Source: JBDGYW01 sp964580055 (GTDB lineage: Bacteria; Gemmatimonadota; Gemmatimonadetes; Gemmatimonadales; GWC2-71-9). From it: a stretch of 64,000 nt of DNA. Within the stretch, counting starts at the first letter, position 1; each line of letters starts with the position of its first letter. The translations under genes were made by a program, and so were the position numbers. This document shows, piece by piece, positions 26,125-33,587 of this stretch. Location: assembly GCA_964580055.1 (NCBI GenBank), contig CAZOJI010000008.1:52244-116243 (forward strand). Direction: 5' to 3'. The notes beneath the pieces were generated by a model, which worked only from the letters and a program-made list of their open reading frames with translations, had not been told where the DNA came from and made no database searches.

Positions 26125-26790
26125 ATGTTCATTGAACTCGCAGAGCTGATTTGTTGTCCAGAAAGCCATGAACAGGTTCCGTGTATCCTAGCGCCTGAGG
26201 AAATGGATGGCAGGAGAGTGGTCAAGGGCACTATCGCTTGTCCGATTTGCAGGAAAGACCACTCCATCGCAGAGGGAATAGTGGGGTTCGGTGAGGATCC
26301 GCTGCTGGGAGTTGGCAGTCGAGCCGACGACCTCACCGTGGAGCAGATGCCTGATGCCGGAGATGTCCAGGCACTCTTGAACCTCGATGAAGCCGGTGGT
26401 TACGTGGCACTCTTTGGCTCCGCCGGACGTCTCGCAGGGGCTTTGGCGGCGAAGATCGGAGGCGTCCACTTCATCGGCTACAATCCACCTCCGGACCTAC
26501 GGGAATCCCCCACCCTCAGCCTGGTTCGCGCCCCGATGGCTGTCCCAATCAAGGACAACTGTGTTCGAGCCGTTATGGTGGGTAGAGAGTATGTGCGCAA
26601 TCGATGGATGCGTGAAGCAGGTAGGTTGTTGACTGCCAACGGACGATTGGTGGCCGTGATTGAGGAGATTGCTCCACCAGGTGTGACACAGTTAGCGGTT
26701 GGTAAGGGTATGTGGGTTGGTGAGAAACAGGCGAGTCCCAACGCCCCATCCACCATACCAGGTAGCTGTTGCGGTGGCGGGGCGGAGTGA
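26125..26790 (+). CDS. Trm112-like zinc ribbon fused to a methyltransferase-like domain, 221 aa
   Basis: The first 55 residues look like a Trm112/zinc-ribbon unit: LAELICCPESHE, then KGTIACPICRKDHSIAEGIVGF, giving paired cysteines C-C and C-P-I-C. The following 150 residues follow the order of a Rossmann methyltransferase: GGYVALFGSAGRLAGALAA in place of motif I, FIGYNPPP, SPTLSLVRAPMAVPIKDNCVRAVMV for motifs III-IV, and WMREAGRLLTANGRLVAVIE near the end. Motif I lacks the classic GxGxG, so catalysis is uncertain. The C-terminus is Cys/Gly rich (SCCGGGAE). It may share a transcript with folE. Confidence 0.6.
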   Translation: MFIELAELICCPESHEQVPCILAPEEMDGRRVVKGTIACPICRKDHSIAEGIVGFGEDPLLGVGSRADDLTVEQMPDAGDVQALLNLDEAGGYVALFGSAGRLAGALAAKIGGVHFIGYNPPPDLRESPTLSLVRAPMAVPIKDNCVRAVMVGREYVRNRWMREAGRLLTANGRLVAVIEEIAPPGVTQLAVGKGMWVGEKQASPNAPSTIPGSCCGGGAE

Positions 26791-26798
26791 AGTGGGTC

Positions 26799-27011
26799 CT
26801 ATTGGCGGTACATCTGCTCTATATGGTCTTTGTATCTCATTTCGATGACGTTGTGCCGGACTTTCAGTGCCGGCGTCAATTTGCCAGTTTGGATTGAGAA
26901 GTCGGCCGCATGGTGTACCTTATGGGCCAATTCCAGGTGCGTAACGTCGTGCCACTTTCCGTCCTGCTTGTACCGAAGCGCTGCGGCCTTTGAGGAGAAC
27001 CTCTCGATGGC
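26799..27011 (-). pseudogene. C-terminal remnant of a long-chain acyl-CoA synthetase
   Basis: The minus strand from 27011 to the stop at 26799-26801 gives 70 open codons whose last 36 read AADFSIQTGKLTPALKVRHN and then VIEMRYKDHIEQMYRQ. This is the standard end of FadD15-type acyl-CoA synthetases (F-[ST]-I-x-x-G-x-L-T-P-[ST]-x-K-x-[RK]-R-x-V-x-x-x-Y). It contains the lysine-bearing C-terminal region but none of the AMP-binding core, there is no start codon, and a TAG closes the frame upstream. So only a tail survives. The full fadD at 59352 is of another subfamily and is not its source. Confidence 0.7.
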
Positions 27012-27074
27012 CTAGAAGAACAACCGAGTCAGGGTTCCAGGTGTACTCACTTTCTACCTCCGGCCTCTCGCTGG

Positions 27075-27827
27075 CTACGGCGCGGACCCGAATACGATAG
27101 TGAAGCGTATTGGAGAACCGTTCACCACATCACCCAACGCGGTGACGGCGACGGCTGCCACTACGGCGCTATCCGGCAAGGCCTGGCCTGCGACTCGACG
27201 CACAACGATCGATGCCGCACCCGATGCATCCGTGACCGCCGCGACGGAGTGCGGGTCTATTCCGGGGACACTGTCGGCTTCGGTCAGAAAGAACCCTTGT
27301 GCCTCGACGTGCCCAGGTGCAGGATCGATCAGGGAATAGGTCACGTTCTTTTCGGGAAGTGTCCGAATGGAATCGGGATCTGTGGTGTAGTCAAAGATCT
27401 TCGTAGCCAGAGGGGGCGACATTGCAGCGTCGGGACCCATATAGAGTACCGTGTCTCCAGCGGCAGTTATCGAATCCGGTGCTGCGGTCACGACTATGGA
27501 TATCGTGTCCGACCGGAGTTCGTCGACTCTTGCGCGAACCCTGCCACCGCCTGGATACAGTCCGCGCACGAGACCGGTGGCGCTATCGAGCTCGAATCCA
27601 AATCCAGCATCTCCGCTGTCAGGCAGGAGCGACTCCCACACAACCGTGGCGTCGGGAACCGAGTCGCCGGCTGCGTCGATTGCCCGTGCATTGAGCATGA
27701 GGGTGTCGTTTTCCTCAACGCTGCGGACCGGTTCGCCCGCGATCTCGATCGCGACGATCCTGTTGAGATCGCCGGTGATAACCGTACAAGCGGCGCACAG
27801 TACTGGAAGAATTAAAAGGGCTCTCAG
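27075..27827 (-). CDS. Secreted Ig-like-domain protein, apparent CTG start, 250 aa
   Basis: The frame is open well upstream of its first ATG (27698). Read from CTG 27827 it gives MRALLILPVLCAACTVITGD, a clean signal peptide with a lipobox-like ending, then VAIEIAGEPVRSVEENDTLML and beta-strand-rich repeats of the bacterial Ig-like kind (ARAIDAAGDSVPDATVVWES; GLYPGGGRVRARVDELRSDT). The CTG overlaps the TGA of the preceding TPR gene (CTGA), just as ATG does in ATGA junctions, and GAAGAGAG lies before it. No ATG, GTG or TTG exists between that stop and the signal peptide. It should be an envelope protein of unknown binding role. Confidence 0.68.
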   Translation of the reverse strand: MRALLILPVLCAACTVITGDLNRIVAIEIAGEPVRSVEENDTLMLNARAIDAAGDSVPDATVVWESLLPDSGDAGFGFELDSATGLVRGLYPGGGRVRARVDELRSDTISIVVTAAPDSITAAGDTVLYMGPDAAMSPPLATKIFDYTTDPDSIRTLPEKNVTYSLIDPAPGHVEAQGFFLTEADSVPGIDPHSVAAVTDASGAASIVVRRVAGQALPDSAVVAAVAVTALGDVVNGSPIRFTIVFGSAP

Positions 27828-28255
27828 CTCTCTTCACCAAAGTCCAGGTTAGCGAGGGCACTTTCAGCGTGCTCTATCCATTTGGCTGCGTCGGGACCTC
27901 TCGGCGGGCGCGCGAGGAAAGTCCGGAGATGCTCTGCGGCCTGCTCCTTCTCGCCACGTCTGAGGAGCAGGAATGCGAGGCCGTAGTGGGCCCCGGCAAG
28001 TGTATCGTCTATGTCGAGAGCGCGACGGTAATAGCGAATGGCATCGTCCGGGCGATGCGTCTTGGTGAACGCAATCGCCATGTTCTGCAGGATCCGAAGA
28101 TCGTCGGGGTGATCTCGGAGTGCGAGGCGATAGGAGGTGAGCGCCGCATCGAAGTCGCCCTGCCGCTCCAAGGCGAGCGCTTCGTTCAGGTAATCGAGGC
28201 GCTGCGGCTTGATCTCCCTGCTACCGCGCCGTTTGAAGAGTTTCCAGAAACCCAT
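27824..28255 (-). CDS. TPR-repeat protein, 143 aa
   Basis: Start ATG 28255 gives MGFWKLFKRRGSREIK; a TTG at 28294 would add a hydrophobic PTFLILGLAM stretch and make it membrane-anchored, and the two cannot be separated by sequence. Three tetratricopeptide repeats follow: ALALERQGDFDAALTSYRLAL, LQNMAIAFTKTHRPDDAIRYY and HYGLAFLLLRRGEKEQAAEHL. Such repeats hold protein partners. Its stop overlaps the CTG of the next gene. It follows the V4R gene by 126 bases on the same strand. Confidence 0.8.
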   Translation of the reverse strand: MGFWKLFKRRGSREIKPQRLDYLNEALALERQGDFDAALTSYRLALRDHPDDLRILQNMAIAFTKTHRPDDAIRYYRRALDIDDTLAGAHYGLAFLLLRRGEKEQAAEHLRTFLARPPRGPDAAKWIEHAESALANLDFGEES

Positions 28256-28381
28256 GGCCAAGCCCAAGATAAGGAACGTCGGTGAGGGAGGCAACGAGCA
28301 TCGAGTATGCTCGGATTGTTCGGTTCTTAGTAGGAATCTCAGGTGTGTCGAGACCGTCTACTGGACCACCTCGAAGGTTTC

Positions 28382-28933
28382 TCAGACCAGAACCGATTCG
28401 TAGCTCCCACCTGCCGCGAGTGCCTCAAAGACGGCTTCCATGGTCTGCGGCGATCCGGCAATGAACAGACAGCGTTCGTCCCCCCTGGAACGGCACTCCA
28501 CTTCCATGACGGAAACCGGAACCTTGGAAAGACGTCCCAAGAAGTCCGTAAACAAGCCGGACGACAGGTAACAGGACGGTTGGTGAGCGTTCGAACCGGG
28601 CTCCGCTTCGGCCCAGTCGGTGGTGGTGAGCGCCAAAGCACCGTTGCCTGTCTGTTCGATTTCGAGCGTGCCCCATCCGAGTGCCGAAAAAAAGCCCGAA
28701 AGCACCTCACCGAGGCTCGACGAGACGAGGTCCTCCGGGTCATCGACTCCAGTGAACTCGGGAAGCCACTTCAGAAAACGCGCGTAGACCTGTGGCGCCG
28801 TTGCGAACCCGGCCGTTTGCAGGTATTCAGGCGCTCGGTCGCCAAGATCACGGGATAGCGAGTAACGTAAATTGTGCAGGACTCGGTTGCCCACACTGAT
28901 CATGTTGTCATCGAGAGTCAAATTGGCGTTCAT
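28382..28933 (-). CDS. V4R (4-vinyl reductase) domain protein, 183 aa
   Basis: The C-terminal half (about 90-175) matches the V4R small-molecule-binding domain: a hydrophobic start, FTDFLGRLSKVPVSVMEVEC, then CRSRGDERCLFIAGSPQTM, whose E-x-x-C-x-x-x-G-x-x-x-C-x-F pattern is the family mark. The N-terminal part is helical, with NRVLHNLRYSLSRDLGDRAPEYLQ. V4R domains bind hydrocarbons, tetrapyrroles or long-chain ligands in regulators and in bacteriochlorophyll synthesis. It follows the GAF gene by 60 bases on the same strand, which suggests a shared sensory task. Confidence 0.78.
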   Translation of the reverse strand: MNANLTLDDNMISVGNRVLHNLRYSLSRDLGDRAPEYLQTAGFATAPQVYARFLKWLPEFTGVDDPEDLVSSSLGEVLSGFFSALGWGTLEIEQTGNGALALTTTDWAEAEPGSNAHQPSCYLSSGLFTDFLGRLSKVPVSVMEVECRSRGDERCLFIAGSPQTMEAVFEALAAGGSYESVLV

Positions 28934-28993
28934 GAGATCAGGTCTTGTTGGTTAGCTGGCAACATAGGTCCATGCTTCGGTGGAGCGCAAGGT

Positions 28994-29782
28994 TCAACGG
29001 CACTTCGCTTCTTCCTCGACCACGGTCATCGCCACATCAACGAGTCTGTCCAGTTCTTCGGCTGACGTCCGCGACAGGAGTCCTTCTCCCCATGCCCCCT
29101 CACGGTTCGCATAGGCCTCCAAGAGACGCCTCAGGAAGCCCACCAAAGCGGTCCTCTCGAGGTCCATGCGACGCGTGTCCTCTGCAGCCTCAGATTGCTG
29201 CTTTATGAGCTGCTCGTAACGGTATGCATTTCGCAGAACCTTTGCCGCGAGACCTGCAACCATCTGTGTGAACCCGACGTCGGCATCGGAAAAGGCGGGA
29301 CCGTCACGGAAGGTCCGCAGAAAGATCGCGCCTATGGAGGTGCCGCGCCACGTGATAGGGACGACTGTTATGCTCTGTACCCGGCGATCTTCCAGCACTC
29401 CCTTGACGTGCTTGAGCGTGGGATCCGACTGGGCGTCGGCAATGTAGACGGTTTCGCAGGACTCGAGTGCGCGCTTCAACTCCGGGTAACGACCGAGGTC
29501 CACGATGTAGTTGCGGATACCGGGATCTTCGTAGGAAGCGACCAGACGAGCTTTCGTGGTTCCGCGCTCGCTCAGAAAGATCGAACAACGGTCCAATCCA
29601 AATGTCTCGCCAAGTCTACTGGTAATTTTCTGAAGGATATCCACGAAGTGCAGTGTGCCGGAAATCTCTTGAAGTATGTCCATAACCGCGAGCAGTAGGC
29701 GGCGCTCATGTTCCAGTTCTTCTACTTGCGCTCGCAGTCGGTCGACTTCAGCCGTTTCAACGGCTACTTGAGGATCTGACAT
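28994..29782 (-). CDS. GAF-domain sensor protein, 262 aa
   Basis: Likely start ATG 29782 (MSDPQVAVETAEVDRL), followed by a short coiled coil (residues 8-40) and a GAF domain at about 40-195: ILQKITSRLGETFGLDRCSIFL, VDLGRYPELKRALESCETVYIADA, SITVVPITWRGTSIGAIFLRT and FSDADVGFTQMVAGLAAKVLRNA. A charged helical tail ends the protein. There is no kinase, GGDEF or HTH output domain, so it must signal through a partner, perhaps the V4R gene downstream. It is divergent from the M24 peptidase gene. Confidence 0.88.
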   Translation of the reverse strand: MSDPQVAVETAEVDRLRAQVEELEHERRLLLAVMDILQEISGTLHFVDILQKITSRLGETFGLDRCSIFLSERGTTKARLVASYEDPGIRNYIVDLGRYPELKRALESCETVYIADAQSDPTLKHVKGVLEDRRVQSITVVPITWRGTSIGAIFLRTFRDGPAFSDADVGFTQMVAGLAAKVLRNAYRYEQLIKQQSEAAEDTRRMDLERTALVGFLRRLLEAYANREGAWGEGLLSRTSAEELDRLVDVAMTVVEEEAKCR

Positions 29783-29894
29783 AGCGACTCTCGGATAGTA
29801 TGCAGTGGTCAATTGAAGTCTGACGGTCTCGACGGACGTACGTCAAGGTACTAGAATCCGAGAATCGATGCTCGATGAACCGGAGGATTCTCAA

Positions 29895-31256
29895 TTGCGT
29901 CATCTACTCATCTTGCTGCTGCTGCTGGTGGTAGCTCCAGTTGGGGCAGAAACTCAACCGCCCCCTCCGGAGATCATACCTGAATTACCAGGAGTAGGGC
30001 GTCCGATAGCGATTGAAGCCCACCGCGCCAGGCGAGCGGCGCTGATGGCCAACGTGGGTGAGGGGATAGTGGCCTTTTGGTCTGGTGCCCCGTTCGATCT
30101 CGAACAGATGGTCCTTCAAGACCGCGATTTTCGCGCGGACGATTACTTCTTCTATTTCACCGGGCTCGAGGCCCCCAATGCGTGGTTGCTGTTGGCCGCG
30201 TCCAAAGAGGGCGAGGATACGGAAATCTTGTACCTTCCACCTCGAGATCCGCGGGCCGAACGGTGGACAGGGAAACAACTCGGGCCAGGTCCCCAAGCAG
30301 CGCTACTGACCGGAATTAGCGATGTCCGAGCCATGCATCCTGACAGCTTGGCAGCGGATGTGGAAGCGTTGCTTCCCCGGGATGAGAAACCTCTCTTCAC
30401 GGTCTTGTACAGAGGCACGCGTTTGCATCCTCTTGTGGCAAGCTGGCTGGAGGGTGGTGCGGAGCCGCTGAATATTATTCCGACCGTGGACAGTATGCGA
30501 GTGGTGAAAGACGACGCGGAACTCGCCGTACTGCGTCGCGCAATAGACATTACGACAGAGGCACAGAAAGCAGCCATGCAGGTCGTGCGGCCGGGCATGT
30601 ATGAATATCAGGTCGAGGCCACGATCGAATATACGTTTCGCTATTTGGGCGCTGACCGGGTGGGCTTTCCGTCTATCGTGGGCAGCGGGCCAAACACGAC
30701 TATATTGCACTACGACGTGAACCGAAGGAAGGTGGAAGACGGCGATCTGATTCTGGCCGACGTAGGCGCGGAGTGGGGACAATACACGGCAGACGTCACC
30801 AGGACCTTCCCAGTCAACGGTCGCTTCACCACGAGGCAGAAGGAGATCTACAACCTCGTGCTCGGTACGCAGCTGGCTGTGATCGACTCCATTCGACCTG
30901 GTGTTACCATCGGCGATCTCAGCATGATCGCCCGGGAGTACATGAGAGCGAACAGCGGCAGTTCGTGCGGTCCTCGAGATTGTACGCAATACTTCATACA
31001 TGGCCTGGGCCACTGGCTGGGCATGAGGGTGCATGACGTAGGGGATTACTCGATGCCGTTGGAGCCAGGCATGGTTTTCACTCTCGAGCCCGGCATCTAC
31101 CTTCCTGGTGAGAACCTGGGTGTGAGGATAGAAGACGACGTCTTGGTTACGGAGTCGGGTTGCGAGGTGCTGTCCAGCGGAGCGCCAAAGACCGTTGAGG
31201 AGATCGAAAGCTTGATGAATTCGGTCAGTTCGACACTAACGAGGAGCACGCGATGA
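29895..31256 (+). CDS. Secreted Xaa-Pro aminopeptidase (M24B), 453 aa
   Basis: I place the start at TTG 29895 because GGAGGA sits 7 bases before it and it opens directly into a signal peptide (RHLLILLLLLVVAPVGAETQ); ATG 29868 has no such site. The N-terminal creatinase-like domain has DYFFYFTGLEAPNAWLLL. The pita-bread domain has all five metal ligands: Asp289 and Asp300 in ADVGAEWGQYTADVTRTFPV, His373 in HGLGHWLG, Glu398 in FTLEPGIY and Glu413 in RIEDDVL. It should cleave the first residue from peptides with proline in second place, outside the cytoplasm. Its stop overlaps the YtxH-like gene (ATGA). Confidence 0.92.
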   Translation: MRHLLILLLLLVVAPVGAETQPPPPEIIPELPGVGRPIAIEAHRARRAALMANVGEGIVAFWSGAPFDLEQMVLQDRDFRADDYFFYFTGLEAPNAWLLLAASKEGEDTEILYLPPRDPRAERWTGKQLGPGPQAALLTGISDVRAMHPDSLAADVEALLPRDEKPLFTVLYRGTRLHPLVASWLEGGAEPLNIIPTVDSMRVVKDDAELAVLRRAIDITTEAQKAAMQVVRPGMYEYQVEATIEYTFRYLGADRVGFPSIVGSGPNTTILHYDVNRRKVEDGDLILADVGAEWGQYTADVTRTFPVNGRFTTRQKEIYNLVLGTQLAVIDSIRPGVTIGDLSMIAREYMRANSGSSCGPRDCTQYFIHGLGHWLGMRVHDVGDYSMPLEPGMVFTLEPGIYLPGENLGVRIEDDVLVTESGCEVLSSGAPKTVEEIESLMNSVSSTLTRSTR

Positions 31257-31597
31257 AACGTGACAAAGAATTGGATCCGGTTCAAGAGGATGAAGATGTC
31301 GACGTTGACGATCTGGATGAGGAGGATCTGATGGATCTCGACGACTACGTGGTAGGCGGTGGAGCCAGAGGCTTCGTAGCCGGTGTGTTGGTGGGTGTCT
31401 TGATTGGGGCCGGCGGCGCATTGCTTTTGGCGCCTGATAGGGGCGAGGTGGTTCGAAAACGCATCGGGCGTGGCTTCCGGGAGTTTCAGGAAGATGCTCG
31501 CGACCAAGTCGAAGACTGGCGTGGCGACGCTCAGCGCGAGGTCCGCAGGCAGAAACGCAAGCTGAAGCGTAGGCTCGGCCGCAGCCGGCGCGATTAG
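31253..31597 (+). CDS. YtxH-like membrane-anchored protein, 114 aa
   Basis: An acidic N-terminus (residues 6-33, mostly D and E), one membrane helix with the YtxH pattern GFVAGVLVGVLIGAGGALLLAP (residues about 40-61, then DRGEVVRKR), and a strongly basic helical tail. YtxH-type proteins are small stress-linked membrane proteins without a known biochemical task. The strict split into an acidic head and a basic tail is notable. Translation is probably coupled to the peptidase upstream. Confidence 0.7.
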   Translation: MKRDKELDPVQEDEDVDVDDLDEEDLMDLDDYVVGGGARGFVAGVLVGVLIGAGGALLLAPDRGEVVRKRIGRGFREFQEDARDQVEDWRGDAQREVRRQKRKLKRRLGRSRRD

Positions 31598-32379
31598 CTC
31601 CTATCGCGGATCTGTTCCAACATTGAGGCGGCGCGTTCCTTGTGAGAGGGATCGGCGACGTCTGTGATCGGGAGGTCCGTTACGATCAGAAGGTGACGCC
31701 GCGCTTCGGTGAAGCGTTCAAGGTCGATCAACACCTCCGCGAGCTCCAGGTGATGAAAGGCGTAGTCGGGACGGATTTCGGTTGCTCGTTCCAGATGAGC
31801 AACGGCCGAATCACGACTCGCCTTTTCCATGAACCCACCCCCCATGAACGTCTTGGCGATGAAACGAGTCAATCCTGAAAGACGAGTGACTTCTGCGTGC
31901 CAGGCACCGATCACGTGATGAGCTCCGTCATGATCCGGATCCAACTCCAAAGCCCTCGCCGCTTCCTCGTATATCTCTCTACCGAATCGTACTCTCTCCC
32001 TCCCGCTCTTGGTTCTCGACAGCTGCCCGACGGCGGTTGCGAGCAGGGCATGTCCTTCAGCGTCCATAGAATCCAGGTAGATCGCGCCTTGGGCCATGGC
32101 TGCTGCCACGCCGTAGAGGCTGTCGCGTCGATCGCGGACAGAATCGCCGGCCAGTAGCTTGGCCACATCTATCTGAGACCGGGCGAATTTCCAGGTGACC
32201 TCGTAGTTCTGTGGATCGGTGAGGTGGGCGGCACGGTAATAATCCAGCGCCGCAGAGGGGTCGAGTGCGTCGTAGGCGCTATCGCCTCGCTCGATGTACT
32301 CCTCTACCTCCTGGCTGGAAAGGCCAACAGGAATGCACACGAGCATCGCGATTTTGAAGCCCCTCAAGAATCGCTTCAT
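31594..32379 (-). CDS. Secreted TPR protein of the RMD (regulator of microtubule dynamics)-like family, 261 aa
   Basis: Start ATG 32379 (MKRFLRGFKIAMLVCIPVG) gives a signal peptide; the 22-residue longer frame overlaps the upstream gene. The TPR-like core reads YDALDPSAALDYYRAAHLTD, PQNYEVTWKFARSQIDVA, AAMAQGAIYLDSMDAEGHAL and YEEAARALELDPDHDGAHHVIGAWHAEV, the arrangement known from RMD1-type proteins and their bacterial relatives. It is probably a periplasmic scaffold. Convergent with the YtxH-like gene, with a 4-base overlap, and 4 bases after the small membrane protein gene. Confidence 0.72.
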   Translation of the reverse strand: MKRFLRGFKIAMLVCIPVGLSSQEVEEYIERGDSAYDALDPSAALDYYRAAHLTDPQNYEVTWKFARSQIDVAKLLAGDSVRDRRDSLYGVAAAMAQGAIYLDSMDAEGHALLATAVGQLSRTKSGRERVRFGREIYEEAARALELDPDHDGAHHVIGAWHAEVTRLSGLTRFIAKTFMGGGFMEKASRDSAVAHLERATEIRPDYAFHHLELAEVLIDLERFTEARRHLLIVTDLPITDVADPSHKERAASMLEQIRDRS

Positions 32380-32383
32380 CGGC

Positions 32384-32626
32384 TCAGCTCTGCCGCCTCT
32401 TTCTCGGTGCACCGGGCCCCCAGTCTGGGAGTTCTCGAGAAGCATCCTCGGGGGTGGCGAGGGCGTCGAGGTCTTTTACCTCGTCTTCGGCCTCGGCCAA
32501 CTCCTCTTGCCCGTCAGTTCGATCGATTTCTCCCAGCAAGTTTTCGACGTGTGCACTCTTGCCAAGAGGAAAAGCCAACAGCACCAAAACGAGGGCCACC
32601 AATACGAGCACTATGACAAGCCCCAT
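32384..32626 (-). CDS. Small single-pass membrane protein, 80 aa
   Basis: One N-terminal membrane helix (MGLVIVLVLVALVLVLLAFP) is followed by an acidic, helical cytoplasmic tail (EIDRTDGQEELAEAEDEVK) and a basic end. No family recognised. It lies 9 bases after the ArsC-like gene and 4 bases before the RMD-like gene, so it belongs to a GroES / ArsC-like / membrane / TPR run on the minus strand. Confidence 0.62.
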   Translation of the reverse strand: MGLVIVLVLVALVLVLLAFPLGKSAHVENLLGEIDRTDGQEELAEAEDEVKDLDALATPEDASRELPDWGPGAPRKRRQS

Positions 32627-32635
32627 GTGTCTCGC

Positions 32636-33067
32636 CTAGTCGGTCCTGTCCTCGAAAAACGATTCCAGGCGCTCCTTGATCTCATCTCTGGTCTCACGGA
32701 ACGCATCCAGCTGAAAGCGGATCTGGTCGCCGCGCCCAACAGGGCTCGGCATTGCCCAGTCGAGGTGTTCTGCGCCCGGCGGAATGCCGGGAGCAACCTG
32801 TTCCTCACACAACGTGATCACGATATCTGCTTCATCCACGGGAACAGCATCGAAGTGTTTTGCTTGGGAGCCCGAAATGTCGATGTCGATTTCACGCAAG
32901 GCTTCGATGGCAAGGGGATGCACGATGCTGGGATCGGGACCGGCACTGAACACGCGCCAATCGGGCGGAACAAGGCCACGTGCCAAGCCTTCGGCCATCT
33001 GGCTGCGGGCGGAATTCTCGGCTCCGATGAAGACGATGGTCTTGGACTCGTCGGTTTGCGTAGACAC
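32636..33067 (-). CDS. ArsC/low-molecular-weight phosphatase fold protein lacking the catalytic cysteine, 143 aa
   Basis: The fold of thioredoxin-coupled arsenate reductase and LMW tyrosine phosphatase is clear: IVFIGAENSARSQMAEGLAR, VFSAGPDPSIVHPLAIEALREI, DISGSQAKHFDAVPVDEADIV and HLDWAMPSPVG. The P-loop should read C-x-x-N-S-x-R-S, but residue 15, where the nucleophile belongs, is glycine (codon GGA), while N18, S19, R21 and S22 remain. Cys87 at the first resolving position is kept, and the second resolving position is Ala92. So it cannot use the known chemistry. It may bind an oxyanion or phosphoprotein without hydrolysis. It follows the GroES-like gene by 9 bases. Confidence 0.82.
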   Translation of the reverse strand: MSTQTDESKTIVFIGAENSARSQMAEGLARGLVPPDWRVFSAGPDPSIVHPLAIEALREIDIDISGSQAKHFDAVPVDEADIVITLCEEQVAPGIPPGAEHLDWAMPSPVGRGDQIRFQLDAFRETRDEIKERLESFFEDRTD

Positions 33068-33076
33068 TGCGACGGC

Positions 33077-33460
33077 TCAGAGGTTGTCGAGTGGATCGTC
33101 TGAGCGAACCAGCACCAGGATCGCTGCTTGCGATACCACGAGGTAACGTTTGTCTTCGAAGTTTATCTCGACGGCCGCTTTTCTGAAGAACAATGCGAAA
33201 TCGCCAACCTGCGCTTGCATCGGTACATATCGGTGCGTGGAGTTGGAATTCGTGATCTTCCATGGCTCGTCATCGAGTTGGTTCGGTTCCGGAAGCGGGG
33301 TGCCAGGGCCAGTGGCTACTATGCGTCCGCTCTGCACCGCCTGTCGGTCTACTGCCGTCGGGGGCAGATACAATCCAACGTTGGTTCGCTCCTCGCCCTC
33401 TTCAGGTGTGACTAGAACGCGATCGCCTACAACAACCAGTCTCTTTTTGGATTCTGACAT
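33077..33460 (-). CDS. Divergent GroES-like co-chaperonin, 127 aa
   Basis: The Cpn10 fold is visible as VVGDRVLVTPEEGEERTNVG, LYLPPTAVDRQAVQSGRIVA, TGPG, VGDFALFFRKAAVEINFEDK and RYLVVSQAAILVLVRSDD. The usual GroES is about 95-100 aa; here about 20 residues are inserted after the TGPG turn, at the roof of the ring (PLPEPNQLDDEPWKIT region), and the mobile loop T-x-x-G-[IL]-x-L-P is kept as TNVGLYLP. No groEL lies next to it in the window. It heads a small minus-strand run with the ArsC-like gene. Confidence 0.78.
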   Translation of the reverse strand: MSESKKRLVVVGDRVLVTPEEGEERTNVGLYLPPTAVDRQAVQSGRIVATGPGTPLPEPNQLDDEPWKITNSNSTHRYVPMQAQVGDFALFFRKAAVEINFEDKRYLVVSQAAILVLVRSDDPLDNL

Positions 33461-33587
33461 GATCTCCAATGTACTTCGCGGGAGCGGCCTAAGGGTAGGT
33501 GGGGAGGGGCTGGACCCGTAAGAGCCGCACTTCCCCTACGATCGGGGCTTTCGTATGAGAATCCAGCTGACCAAGACGAACCTTGCC

